Positions 27,757 to 36,614 of a DNA stretch of 63,485 bases are shown one piece after another. The number at the start of each line of letters is the position of its first letter. Position 1 is the stretch's first letter. The notes below the pieces were generated by a model. That model saw only the letters and a list, made by a program, of their open reading frames with translations, had not been told where the DNA came from and ran no database searches. The DNA is from an uncultured Flavobacteriales bacterium (GTDB taxonomy: Bacteria > Bacteroidota > Bacteroidia > Palsa-965): the NCBI GenBank assembly GCA_937974275.1, contig CALJIF010000094.1:1-63485 (forward strand), given 5' to 3'. A program made the position numbers and the translations under genes.

Positions 27757-27757
27757 T

Positions 27758-28816
27758 ATGAAGAACACGAACACATATTCACCGAAGTTGTTACCGATGC
27801 TTTGGTGTGTTGTGGTATTGTGTTTTTCGAAACAAACCAACGCTCAGTTATTTCGGCCTATTGAACAAGATCCGTTTGGCGTTACTGTTCAGTTTGATGC
27901 GGACAGTATTCGGAAGTACAAAATATTTTCCATCACCACCAAAATTCAAAATAAGCAGGATGGTGAAGTAATTGTGGATAAAGGTTTGCGCGAACATTTT
28001 CAATTTGATACGTTGGGAAGATTGCAATGGTACTGGCGCAATCGGGTTTCGGGACAAACGAATACGGTAATCGAACATCCCGCTGTGTACCGCAAAGGAC
28101 GCATGGTTGCGAAGCCGCGTACGGAAATTAAACCAACCTACATCTACGATACACTGTTCGTGTATTACTACTACGATTCGCTTTCACGTTTGGCTTCGCG
28201 CCGCATGTGTGATGGCGATTATTATAGCACGTGGTATTATGAATACAATGTGGATGGTTTCATGACACGCAGAATTCATGCTAAAGAAACCAATGGAGGA
28301 ATGAGTCACCGCGCGTTTCGAATTGGCGTGCAAACCATTATTTCCCTGGAGGAGTTTCGCTATCTGCAATTGAATGAGACTATGTACAAACAGTTTTCGT
28401 TAAACGACGAAGGCAAGTCGTATAAGGAAACCATCATGAAGTTCGATGCAAAAAAACGACCATTAGAATATCGTGAAGAATACATGGCAGGAGGAATTCG
28501 GGTGGTGAATACGTGGTCGTACGATTCATTGAATCGTATAGCAGGAACGAGTTTTTATTCCAATGCAGGAACAGTAATTCAGGATAAAGGCACTTACAGT
28601 TACGATTCGCTCGGTAGAATTGCTGCACTTCAACGATTCAAAGAAGATGTGTTGTATTATGAGTTTACTTATCTGTACGAAGGTGCTGAGCCGATTGCAT
28701 ATGCGTACCTGAATCGACGTCATGTTGACCGTGGCTTTGATATCGTGAAGCTCACGATCGTGAAGTATGGAGAGCTCCCGCCATCACGCAAAAGTAAATC
28801 GCGTCCGCGTCCTTAA
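27758..28816 (+). CDS. Secreted hypothetical protein with YD-like repeats
   Basis: A 352-residue exported protein (signal peptide ending near NAQLF, about residue 29). The mature part has several loosely repeated beta-hairpin units reading Y-Y-YDSLxR (YYYDSLSRLAS, WSYDSLNRIAG, YSYDSLGRIAA), similar to RHS/YD repeats. There is no sorting domain, so it may stay periplasmic. The C-terminus is very basic (RKSKSRPRP). It follows the DUF255 gene by one base and overlaps the convergent TonB receptor by 4 bases. No function can be assigned. Confidence 0.75.
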   Translation: MKNTNTYSPKLLPMLWCVVVLCFSKQTNAQLFRPIEQDPFGVTVQFDADSIRKYKIFSITTKIQNKQDGEVIVDKGLREHFQFDTLGRLQWYWRNRVSGQTNTVIEHPAVYRKGRMVAKPRTEIKPTYIYDTLFVYYYYDSLSRLASRRMCDGDYYSTWYYEYNVDGFMTRRIHAKETNGGMSHRAFRIGVQTIISLEEFRYLQLNETMYKQFSLNDEGKSYKETIMKFDAKKRPLEYREEYMAGGIRVVNTWSYDSLNRIAGTSFYSNAGTVIQDKGTYSYDSLGRIAALQRFKEDVLYYEFTYLYEGAEPIAYAYLNRRHVDRGFDIVKLTIVKYGELPPSRKSKSRPRP

Positions 28817-31176
28817 AACGTAATTCTGTACGAAGGAATTAATAAGAAACCTGTTTGGTAGTTGGTGACAATTCTGTTATTAGTCTTGTCGTAGTCTTGC
28901 GTAAATACGTTTTTGTGATTGGTAAAATTCAAGAACTCCAGCGCCCACTGCTGCGTAATCTTCTTCGCATTTAAAATATATCCGATTTTAAAATCCATTC
29001 TGAAGTAACCGGGATGGCGTTGCTCATACGCACGAGAAAAATCATATACCGCTTGCTGGTAAATATTAGAAGCATCTAAATCAATCGGAATGTAACGTTT
29101 CCCGCCGGCAGCATTCAGTCGGAAATCCAATGATAGCGTGTGTTTCGGGTTAAACTTAAATTCCTTACCGGCTAAAGCATTCACAACATAGTTGCCGCTA
29201 AATGCTGATGGTCGGTTAATGCCGTCGCTGGGAGTGAAGCGTGCCTCGTAAATGGATGTCGTCACTAAGAAATAAAATCCTTTACTGTAGAATTTTTCTA
29301 ACGTTAATTCAAAACCATAATTTTCACCTGTTCCATTATTCACCAAACTATCAATGCCCGGCGCACCAAAGTCGGCACCTTCATTAATTCCGGAATAAAT
29401 GGAAGGTTGAGCAAGTCCGGGAATGTCGTACAGATACTGATAATACACTTCCGCCTTCAAACGCATGTTCTTACTGAAGTTGAGGTCGTACGCTAATACA
29501 CCATGTGCTGCTTTGGAAAATTTCAGGTCTTTATTGGTTAAAGCGTAAGAACCATCAGGCAGCATTGTTTGATTGAAATAGGTGAAGATGGTTTGAATTT
29601 GCGAATGCATTCCGCCTCCAATACTGATGGCTTGTTTTTCATCCACCTGCCAGCGAAATCCAGCACGCGGTTCAATAGCGTAACTATTATTCAAAGTGAG
29701 AAATTGTCCGTGTACACCAATATTCAGCGTGAGTAAATCCGTGAACTTATGTTGCCACATAGAGAAGGCCCGCCACAACCACGTTTGATCATTTACATCG
29801 CGTATTCTGCGAAATTGCGTGACATTATAATTGCTACTGTCTCTCAAATAAATAAACATTTGGTCGAACAATACTCCTGACTTTAATGTGTTTTTTGCAT
29901 TGAACTTTCGTGTCAGCATGTAATTGCCGGATACTTTAATCTGACGAAAATCGGAACCGTAATTTCTCCACATGGTTTGATCGGAGAAGGAAACGGAATC
30001 TTGTTGTATGTAATTCTGTAAACCGCTTACACCAATATTTAAACGACTCAATCCTTTTGTTTTCAACGGGAAGTAATGACTTATTCCCGCAACTCCCATG
30101 CGCGTGCCGTAGTAAGTGTCGTAACCTCCAATGGTGTATAAATCCAATTGAGTAGTGTCTCTTTTACTGTCGAGTAGTTCTACATAACTCAATCCGCCAA
30201 TGCCCCAAACTGAAAACTCTCCGAATTTCTCTGTGGGGAAGTTGAGCTTAAACGAAGCGTCCTGATATTGCGGAACAGCATCACCAATTCCGAATTCGAG
30301 CCCCATTTTTTTAAACAACGTCAAGGTCGAGTAACGGTAGTTAATTAAAAACGAACTGCCTTTCTTTTTGTTAATCGGTCCTTCTGCGCCAAGTTCAAAT
30401 CCGTTAAAACCAAACTGTCCTAAAAACTCAAACTGTTCGTTATTGCCGTTGCGCATGCGCAGGTCAAATGCACCGGCAGTGGCGTTACCGTATTCAGCAG
30501 GAAATGCTCCCGTCATGAAATCGGAATTCGCTAAGACGTTATTGTTTAAAATACTTACCGGACCGCCGGTACTGCCAAACGAACCAAAGTGATTCGGATT
30601 CGGAATATCCAATCCGTTCAATCGCCACAACACACCAAGCGGAGAATTTCCGCGAATGACCACATCATTTCTGGAATCCTGCGCGCCACTGACTCCCGCG
30701 TAATTCGCTGCCATTCGTGAAGGATCACCTAAACTTCCCGCGTAACGTTGCGTTTCTTCAATGCTGAATGATCGGGCACTGACTGTGGACATCTCGTTGT
30801 TGGGTTTCGATTTGTCCGACTCTGCAGTAATGACCACTTCATCTTTTTGCATCACCGATTCTTCCATCATGATGTTAAGCACCACTTCTTTACCCGATGT
30901 AAGAATTACGGTAGTTGCGGCCTCGCGATAACCGGTAAAACGAAAGATCATTTTGTATCGTCCGATAGCAACTTGTTCCAGTCGGTAGTTGCCATTGTCA
31001 TCGGTGGTGGTGTTGCGAATTACTTTTCCTGAATCCATCAGTAGCACCACAACACCCGGCAATCCGGATTGTGTTTGATTGTCTGTTACCTTACCGCGTA
31101 CCGTTTGCACAGGAGATTGTGCTTGAAGTTGTACGCCCAATAACGATGTAAGTGCGATAATTAAAATGCGAAACAT
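28813..31176 (-). CDS. TonB-dependent receptor with carboxypeptidase-like N-terminal domain
   Basis: A 787-residue outer-membrane receptor. The start at 31176 (MFRILIIALTSLLGVQLQAQ) gives a normal signal peptide and lies one base after the tsaB stop; the longer frame would overlap tsaB. Residues about 25-110 are a CarboxypepD_reg-like domain (VRGKVTDNQTQSGLPGVVVLL). Next come a plug domain (VVIRGNSPLGVLWRLNGLDI, about 170-270) and a beta-barrel ending in a terminal aromatic residue (SYRITF). SusC/RagA-type length is larger, and no SusD gene is adjacent, so this is probably a peptide, metal or siderophore transporter; the substrate is unknown. Confidence 0.9.
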   Translation of the reverse strand: MFRILIIALTSLLGVQLQAQSPVQTVRGKVTDNQTQSGLPGVVVLLMDSGKVIRNTTTDDNGNYRLEQVAIGRYKMIFRFTGYREAATTVILTSGKEVVLNIMMEESVMQKDEVVITAESDKSKPNNEMSTVSARSFSIEETQRYAGSLGDPSRMAANYAGVSGAQDSRNDVVIRGNSPLGVLWRLNGLDIPNPNHFGSFGSTGGPVSILNNNVLANSDFMTGAFPAEYGNATAGAFDLRMRNGNNEQFEFLGQFGFNGFELGAEGPINKKKGSSFLINYRYSTLTLFKKMGLEFGIGDAVPQYQDASFKLNFPTEKFGEFSVWGIGGLSYVELLDSKRDTTQLDLYTIGGYDTYYGTRMGVAGISHYFPLKTKGLSRLNIGVSGLQNYIQQDSVSFSDQTMWRNYGSDFRQIKVSGNYMLTRKFNAKNTLKSGVLFDQMFIYLRDSSNYNVTQFRRIRDVNDQTWLWRAFSMWQHKFTDLLTLNIGVHGQFLTLNNSYAIEPRAGFRWQVDEKQAISIGGGMHSQIQTIFTYFNQTMLPDGSYALTNKDLKFSKAAHGVLAYDLNFSKNMRLKAEVYYQYLYDIPGLAQPSIYSGINEGADFGAPGIDSLVNNGTGENYGFELTLEKFYSKGFYFLVTTSIYEARFTPSDGINRPSAFSGNYVVNALAGKEFKFNPKHTLSLDFRLNAAGGKRYIPIDLDASNIYQQAVYDFSRAYEQRHPGYFRMDFKIGYILNAKKITQQWALEFLNFTNHKNVFTQDYDKTNNRIVTNYQTGFLLIPSYRITF

Positions 31177-31177
31177 A

Positions 31178-31861
31178 TTAAGAAGATCGTTTTGGCCCGG
31201 GTTGAAATGTTTTAAGATAAAACGGCTCGAAGTAGGCAACATCTGCGAATTCTTTATTGACATAACGACGATACGCCGGCGTTATCAGATGTTTGGCCGA
31301 CTGCGAAATATCGTCACAAAAGTAAGCGTGGTTATGATCTGCCAATAGCGATTTACACTTCGGCATTCCGTCACCTCCAAATGCAACTTTTTTGCCGGCA
31401 GTAAATTCCTGAAATTGATTTTCGGTTACCACAACAGGTTGGGCATCATGCAGCAATTGCAACTGATTGTTGTAAACGGCTGCATAGACTTCCATTCGTC
31501 GTGCATCAATCATGGGGATAAGAAGTTCTGCGTTATCGTTGCTCGTACTCATGCCTTGTGCCAATGCTTCTAACGATGGCACCGCAATGAGTGGAATATT
31601 CAAAGTGTAACAAAATCCTTTGGCGGCAGAAACTCCGATACGCAATCCGGTGTAAGATCCGGGGCCGGAACTTACCGAAACGGCATGTAAGTCGCTATAT
31701 TTCAAAGAGGCTTGAAACAAAGCTTCGTCGCAAAAAGGAATCAGCTTTTCTGCATGTATATTTTCCTGATTCAATTCCACACACGACAGTAAGCGTTCGT
31801 TCTCGCTTACGCACACCGAACAGTTTCCCGCACCGGTTTCTATGTGCAGTATAAAAGACAT
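31178..31861 (-). CDS. tsaB: tRNA threonylcarbamoyladenosine biosynthesis protein TsaB
   Basis: A 227-residue ASKHA-fold protein that works with TsaD and TsaE to make t6A37 in tRNA. Typical motifs are HIETGAGNCSV at the start, VSSGPGSYTGLRIGVSAAKG (residues about 65-84) and PLIAVPSLEALAQ. Length matches E. coli TsaB (231). Its ATG overlaps the hlyD-like stop by one base, and the TonB receptor starts one base after its stop. An essential tRNA-modification gene is thus embedded in an envelope transport unit, which is unusual but visible in the sequence. Confidence 0.93.
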   Translation of the reverse strand: MSFILHIETGAGNCSVCVSENERLLSCVELNQENIHAEKLIPFCDEALFQASLKYSDLHAVSVSSGPGSYTGLRIGVSAAKGFCYTLNIPLIAVPSLEALAQGMSTSNDNAELLIPMIDARRMEVYAAVYNNQLQLLHDAQPVVVTENQFQEFTAGKKVAFGGDGMPKCKSLLADHNHAYFCDDISQSAKHLITPAYRRYVNKEFADVAYFEPFYLKTFQPGPKRSS

Positions 31862-33183
31862 TAGATATCCAGCTTGGAAAGATCTTTCTTATCCACTTTC
31901 TCCACTTTCATGTCATTCGCAAGTTTTGAGCGAACAGCATTAAACGGTGCAGTGATAATTTCATCACCGGATTTTAATCCTTCTTTGATTTCGATGTACA
32001 TATTATCCTGCACGCCGGTTACCACTTTTATTTGTTTCGCAAATCCATCGCGATAAACAAATACAACTTCCATCAATGCATCGTTTTCCGCTTTGCCTTG
32101 TTCATCTTTCGCAACAGTACCGACTTTCGCTTTTGCCGCAGAATCTGTTCGTGTAGTTACTGCCTGGATAGGAACTGTTACAACTTGATAAACAGATTTG
32201 GTCTGAATCTCAACGGTAGCAGACATGCCCGGAAGAAATACATAACGCTCGGGATGCAAAGGGTCAACCAGATCCAAATACGATTCACGTAAAATTCGAA
32301 TCTTCACCTGAAAGTTGGTTACCTGATCAGTTGTAATTCCTGTAGTGGTTGCGGAATTAGCAACTTCTGTTACTACTCCTTTGAATTTACGATTGTTGTG
32401 CGCATCAACTTCTACCAATGCGGTGTCACCCAAATGCACACGCAAGATGTCGTTCTCATTAACATCCACCTGAACCTGCATTTCGTTCAAATTAGCCAAA
32501 CGAAGAATTTCGGTTCCTTCCATTTGTGCCGTTCCTACAACACGTTCCCCTTTTCTTTTATTCAGTTTTGACACAGTGCCGGATACAGGTGCGAAAATCG
32601 TAGTACGTGCTAAATTGTCCGATGCTTCTTTTAATGAGGCCTGTGTACTGTTGATGTTAAACTCGGCACTTTTTACACTTTCTGCAGCTGCTGCTACGTC
32701 TGCTTTTGCTGATTCGTAAGTTGCTTTGCTTTGATCATATTCTGCATCGGATATAGCGCCCTGATCGTGTAGTTTTTTGTTTCGGTTGAACGCAGCTTCC
32801 GCATTGGTAAACTGCGCTTTTGATTGTTCCAGTCGAGCCATGCTGTTGCTGAGATTCGCTTTGGAACTGTTCAACGTCGCCTGCATGCGGTCAACCGCAC
32901 TTTGGTACAAATCAGGATTAACCCGCAACAACAAGTCGCCTTTCTTAACGGTGTCGCCTTCTTTAACGAAGAGCTCAACAATTTCACCGGATACGTCGGA
33001 GCTGATTTTAACTTCTACCTCGGGTTGTACTTTACCGCTTGCTGAAACAGATTCCGTAACGTTTCGCGCCGCGGCTTGCTCGGTGGCAACACGTATACCG
33101 CTGTCGCCCGAACTTTTTTTCCAAAGCACAACAGTGATTAAAACTGCGACAAATATTCCGCCGATAATAAATACCTTTTTCAT
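31861..33183 (-). CDS. HlyD/MacA-family periplasmic adaptor
   Basis: A 440-residue membrane-fusion protein with one N-terminal membrane anchor (VFIIGGIFVAVLITVVLW). It then has a first half-lipoyl/barrel-sandwich strand (GKVQPEVEVKISSDVSGEIVEL), a long coiled-coil hairpin (about 95-185), the second half (TIFAPVSGTVSKLNKRKGE), a beta-barrel and a membrane-proximal domain. This is the adaptor of tripartite exporters. The TolC gene lies just upstream, but no ABC or RND inner-membrane pump is encoded beside it, so the energising partner must be elsewhere. Confidence 0.92.
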   Translation of the reverse strand: MKKVFIIGGIFVAVLITVVLWKKSSGDSGIRVATEQAAARNVTESVSASGKVQPEVEVKISSDVSGEIVELFVKEGDTVKKGDLLLRVNPDLYQSAVDRMQATLNSSKANLSNSMARLEQSKAQFTNAEAAFNRNKKLHDQGAISDAEYDQSKATYESAKADVAAAAESVKSAEFNINSTQASLKEASDNLARTTIFAPVSGTVSKLNKRKGERVVGTAQMEGTEILRLANLNEMQVQVDVNENDILRVHLGDTALVEVDAHNNRKFKGVVTEVANSATTTGITTDQVTNFQVKIRILRESYLDLVDPLHPERYVFLPGMSATVEIQTKSVYQVVTVPIQAVTTRTDSAAKAKVGTVAKDEQGKAENDALMEVVFVYRDGFAKQIKVVTGVQDNMYIEIKEGLKSGDEIITAPFNAVRSKLANDMKVEKVDKKDLSKLDI

Positions 33184-33193
33184 AATTGTATGA

Positions 33194-34636
33194 TCAAAAA
33201 GTTAATGGCTTGCCCTGATAAAAATCCAACACCTTAAGTCGGAAGATGTAATCATAACGCGCCTGAATCAAATCAGATTCTGCTTTTGCTAAACGTGTTT
33301 TGGAATTATTGTAATCAATAACATTGTTGGCTCCTGCATTAAAACGTTGTTCAGCATCCTTAAACGCAAGGCTTGCAGCTTCCAGCGCTTTCTCATTCGC
33401 TTTCATCCGCAAAAATGCAGCTTGTGCATCAGCCCATGCCTGCTGAATGTTTTTCATCAATTGTTGTCTCGCCAGATCTGCATTGAGGTCGGCATTCTCA
33501 CGCTGAATTTTTGCACGCTCAACATTAGTACTTACCTGAAAACGATTGAATATCGGAACGGTAACCTGCACACCGAATGTTTGGTTGAAGTTGTTGTCCA
33601 TTTGTTCGCCAAAAGGCACAACCGCGAACGTGTTATTGAATGTCGGAATCAAAACAAAATCACCGCCTGTGGTAATTCCAAATGTATCAGCACCGGATAA
33701 TGATGAACCGGTAAGTTCTTTCGCCAATCCGGAATAACCTGTTCCCAAAGAGCCTTGCACTGCTATTGTCGGGCTGTACGCACCATAAGCAACAGCGACA
33801 CCTTTATCGGCAGCTTTTGCATCAAGATCCGCTTTACGAATTCCGGGCTGCTGACTTAATGCAATTTGATAAATCTGTTCAGGCGAAAGCGTTACCAGAT
33901 TTTCAGATGGAACATTTAATGCCGGACGAACGATTCGAAAATTCTGAGTGGAATCGAGATTCATTAATTGCGTAAGCGTTAACGTCGCGATGAATACATT
34001 GTTTCGTGCATTCACCACGTTCACTTGTTCTTGTGCTAATTGCGCCTGAAGATCCAGCAAGGTTCCGCGTGCAGCGGCTCCGGCATCAACTAATTTTTGC
34101 GCGCGATTAACTTGTTGTTGTGTTTGTTCAACTTGCTTTTCCGCAACCAATAATTGTTCTTCTGCATACAACACATTCAGATATGCAGAAGCCACATTCA
34201 TGGCAATATCATTACGTGTTTGTTCTACCTGAAATTTGCCGGCTTCAACACTGTATTTGTTTTGAAGAATGCTGTTGTAATTCTGTAGACCGGTGAAAAC
34301 TGTCACATTACTGCTGATGAAAAAGTTTTGTGACAATACACGGTCATTAGCGAATGTATTGGTGAAACGATCAATGGTTCTTCCATACTGATACGTGTGC
34401 GTTCCTGTTGCATTCAGGTTAGGTAAAACCGCTCCCTGGCTTTGTCTCAGATTGACACGCGATAAATCCGTGTTTAATTGTTGCTGCTGTACCTGAATGT
34501 TGTGCGTTTGAGCATAAACAATACAATCCTGCAGCGTCCATCCGTTGGCTTTAGAACTGTCGCTCTGTCCGACAACAGGAATAGAAAGCAACAAGGACGC
34601 CAGAAAGAAAATTCGTAATGAAGACATGAGTTTCAT
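33194..34636 (-). CDS. TolC-family outer-membrane efflux protein
   Basis: A 480-residue protein starting at the ATG at 34636; the frame extends four codons upstream to a TTG, which I consider less likely. The signal peptide ends near VVGQ. The body contains two OEP repeats with the LQDCIVYAQTHN start, long amphipathic helices rich in Q/E/A, and the YGRTIDRFTNTFANDRV segment seen in Bacteroidota TolC proteins. It should form the outer-membrane duct of a tripartite exporter with the adaptor gene 10 bases downstream. Confidence 0.92.
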   Translation of the reverse strand: MKLMSSLRIFFLASLLLSIPVVGQSDSSKANGWTLQDCIVYAQTHNIQVQQQQLNTDLSRVNLRQSQGAVLPNLNATGTHTYQYGRTIDRFTNTFANDRVLSQNFFISSNVTVFTGLQNYNSILQNKYSVEAGKFQVEQTRNDIAMNVASAYLNVLYAEEQLLVAEKQVEQTQQQVNRAQKLVDAGAAARGTLLDLQAQLAQEQVNVVNARNNVFIATLTLTQLMNLDSTQNFRIVRPALNVPSENLVTLSPEQIYQIALSQQPGIRKADLDAKAADKGVAVAYGAYSPTIAVQGSLGTGYSGLAKELTGSSLSGADTFGITTGGDFVLIPTFNNTFAVVPFGEQMDNNFNQTFGVQVTVPIFNRFQVSTNVERAKIQRENADLNADLARQQLMKNIQQAWADAQAAFLRMKANEKALEAASLAFKDAEQRFNAGANNVIDYNNSKTRLAKAESDLIQARYDYIFRLKVLDFYQGKPLTF

Positions 34637-34645
34637 ATAAGGTGA

Positions 34646-34653
34646 CAAATTTA
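34646..34653 (-). promoter_or_regulatory. -7 box TAAATTTG for the tolC-hlyD-tsaB unit
   Basis: A perfect TAnnTTTG on the minus strand, ending nine bases before the ATG at 34636. It would drive the whole minus-strand unit down to the TonB receptor. Confidence 0.5.
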
Positions 34654-34707
34654 CGTTGATTTTCGCGGCTGTCGCGGATTTTGAATCATTTTAAGTAATT
34701 AGCACCG

Positions 34708-34715
34708 TAACTTTA
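34708..34715 (+). promoter_or_regulatory. -7 box TAACTTTA, leaderless spacing
   Basis: TAACTTTA departs from TAnnTTTG only at the last base. It ends four bases before the GTG start at 34720, the same distance seen at 2657, 9501 and 58027. A TTTG at 34680-34683 lies 24 bases upstream, slightly far. Confidence 0.4.
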
Positions 34716-34719
34716 GGAA

Positions 34720-35313
34720 GTGAACTATCTGGCGCATTTTTATTTGTCCGGTAAATCGGAGCCTTGGCTGGTGGGCAATTTCATTGCTGATGCGGTGAAA
34801 GGCGCGGATTTTTCGAAGTATGATCCTGAAGTTGCTGCAGGAATTAGAATGCACAGAGCCATCGATCACTTTACTGATCATCATCCTGTGGTGCTTCAAA
34901 GTACGCAACGATTAAGGGCGGAGTACAGACATTACGCGCCTGTGATTATTGACATTTTCTACGATCATTTTTTGGCGGTGCATTGGAATCAATATAGCTC
35001 CGAAAAATTAACAGACTTTGCCGAGCAATCGTACGATACCCTCAATCGACATCACGCTGTTATGCCGGAACGTTCTGCATTCATTTTGAAGCACATGAAA
35101 AGCGGGGATTGGTTGAGCAGTTATCGCACTGTTAAAGGGATAGAACGGGTGATGGGCGGAATGGCACGACGCGCCCGGTATGAATCGAAAATGGAAACAT
35201 CTCATGTGCTGTTGGAGCAACACTATGATTTGTTCTCAAGGGAGTTTCTGGATTATTTCCCCGAACTCATGCGCTTTATCAAAAGCAATTTCCCCGGACC
35301 ACATCATTTCTGA
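34720..35313 (+). CDS. Acyl carrier protein phosphodiesterase-like protein (DUF479/AcpH)
   Basis: A 197-residue protein with a GTG start, close in length to E. coli AcpH (193). The N-terminal motif MNYLAHFYLSG, then GNFIADAVKG, MHRAIDHFTDHHP (metal-binding HD-like histidines and aspartates) and IFYDHFLAVHW, are typical of the family. AcpH removes the 4'-phosphopantetheine arm from acyl carrier protein, although some family members have other phosphodiesterase roles. It is divergent from tolC. Confidence 0.88.
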   Translation: MNYLAHFYLSGKSEPWLVGNFIADAVKGADFSKYDPEVAAGIRMHRAIDHFTDHHPVVLQSTQRLRAEYRHYAPVIIDIFYDHFLAVHWNQYSSEKLTDFAEQSYDTLNRHHAVMPERSAFILKHMKSGDWLSSYRTVKGIERVMGGMARRARYESKMETSHVLLEQHYDLFSREFLDYFPELMRFIKSNFPGPHHF

Positions 35314-35338
35314 AAACATCAGGAAAGTTTGATGTTAC

Positions 35339-35380
35339 GGTTACGTTGGCTTAATACCAAACATAGAATTTAGCGTAACC
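35339..35380. promoter_or_regulatory. Inverted repeat upstream of the small membrane ORF
   Basis: GGTTACG (35339-35345) and CGTAACC (35374-35380) are perfect 7-base inverted arms separated by 28 bases, ending six bases before the ATG at 35387. It could be an operator or a leader stem; there is no T tract to support a terminator. Confidence 0.3.
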
Positions 35381-35386
35381 AAAATA

Positions 35387-35545
35387 ATGGACGCTATGTC
35401 GCTTATCTTGCTTTTGCTTTTCGCGTTATTGTGCGTGTTGCTGAATTTTATGCCGATTCAATTCAATGCTCCGGTAGAAAATGCCGAAACGGATGACCTG
35501 ACCTGGTCGATGGAAGAACAGACAACTGTAACCCACGTATCGTAA
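35387..35545 (+). CDS. Candidate 52-residue single-pass membrane protein
   Basis: This ORF has an ATG, 52 sense codons and TAA. The first 21 residues (MDAMSLILLLLFALLCVLLNF) form a strongly hydrophobic segment, followed by a short acidic tail (PVENAETDDLTWSMEEQ). An internal ATG at 35396 is an alternative start. It sits alone in a 276-base gap between the AcpH-like gene and the convergent type A protein gene. The hydrophobic-then-acidic pattern is typical of regulatory small membrane proteins. I recognise no family; whether it is translated cannot be told from sequence alone. Confidence 0.5.
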   Translation: MDAMSLILLLLFALLCVLLNFMPIQFNAPVENAETDDLTWSMEEQTTVTHVS

Positions 35546-35589
35546 ATACGTCGAATTACAGCTGCCTGATTTTATTTAAACATTCGGAT

Positions 35590-36519
35590 TTAGTAAATCA
35601 CAATTTTTCGCGTGCTTACTGCTGTCCCTGATTGAACGGACAAATAATAGATGCCTGCAGTAAATGCAGATGTATTCACGCTTTGGGTTCCGGGTTGTTG
35701 TACATACGTTAAGCACAATTTGCCTTGCGCGTCAAAAATGTTCACGTTTGATTCAATAGTTGTTACAACGTATAACGGCCCACCTATAGTAACAGGATTA
35801 GGATAAATGGTTAGCGCTATTGCATCATGTTCGTTAATGGAAGTCGTCGCACAGGCATTGCACGGACCTTGCGCGCAAAACGTAACTTGATTGCCTACCA
35901 TTCCCACAACATCAAATTGAGTGCCCGGAGTGGCATCACAAACGTCAACCGTTCCGTTAATCTGATCTCCGTTAATAAACCAATTAGCAACACAAAATTG
36001 TCCTTGATTACCGCTTACTGCAGCGCCATTAATCCAATTGTAAGCAGCAACATCCCCGTTATTAATAAAAACATCACCGGTTGTTAACTGATTGGTAACG
36101 CAAATTGTGCCGCTGTTTGTATTCACGCAAGTACCACTTTGTACATAATCTGTGGTGATTTTAAGAGAGCCATTATTAATGGTAGAATCGGAAGGTTCTC
36201 CGCTTAAAAATCCGATGGTTGCAGAACCGTCGTTTCTGAAAATCCGTGAACCGATAATCAGCGTGTCGTCGATGTTTAAATCAGTTAACGTTGCTCCCGA
36301 TTCGATGCGGAATTCGTCGCAATTGCCGCCGATTAAAATACTTTGAGCAAAGGTGACGTGAGAATTAATGATGATTTGCTGCGTTTGCAAATCCGGAACT
36401 CCGGTAGGGTTCCAAGTAGCGGGATCGTACCAATCGCCATTATTTACGGATGTTTTCGTTTGTGCGGAAACTTGTAAGAACGTGGCAATAAAAAGTAGTA
36501 GCGTATAGATTTTTTTCAT
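35590..36519 (-). CDS. Small secreted protein with T9SS type A sorting domain
   Basis: A 309-residue exported protein with a signal peptide ending SAQ at about residue 20. The mature N-terminus NNGDWYDPATWNPTGVPD resembles the beta-helix start of G8-like or 'WxPxGVP' surface domains, followed by repetitive short strands (NNGSL, NSGTI, NNGDV) consistent with a right-handed beta-helix. Six cysteines are clustered before residue 225. The last ~75 residues (LTIYPNPVTIGGPLYV to KIVIY) form a type A T9SS sorting domain. Its function is unknown, presumably at the cell surface. Confidence 0.82.
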   Translation of the reverse strand: MKKIYTLLLFIATFLQVSAQTKTSVNNGDWYDPATWNPTGVPDLQTQQIIINSHVTFAQSILIGGNCDEFRIESGATLTDLNIDDTLIIGSRIFRNDGSATIGFLSGEPSDSTINNGSLKITTDYVQSGTCVNTNSGTICVTNQLTTGDVFINNGDVAAYNWINGAAVSGNQGQFCVANWFINGDQINGTVDVCDATPGTQFDVVGMVGNQVTFCAQGPCNACATTSINEHDAIALTIYPNPVTIGGPLYVVTTIESNVNIFDAQGKLCLTYVQQPGTQSVNTSAFTAGIYYLSVQSGTAVSTRKIVIY

Positions 36520-36614
36520 TGGGAGGGATTATTAGTTCACCCAAATAAACCAAAAATTGTGCCTAATACTACTTTATAATGTAGGAATGACTTTGTAATT
36601 ACACCTAACTTGGT

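Noticed and set aside
31177..31263. Longer start of the first TonB receptor
   Set aside because: It would overlap tsaB in another frame; a normal signal peptide begins at 31176.
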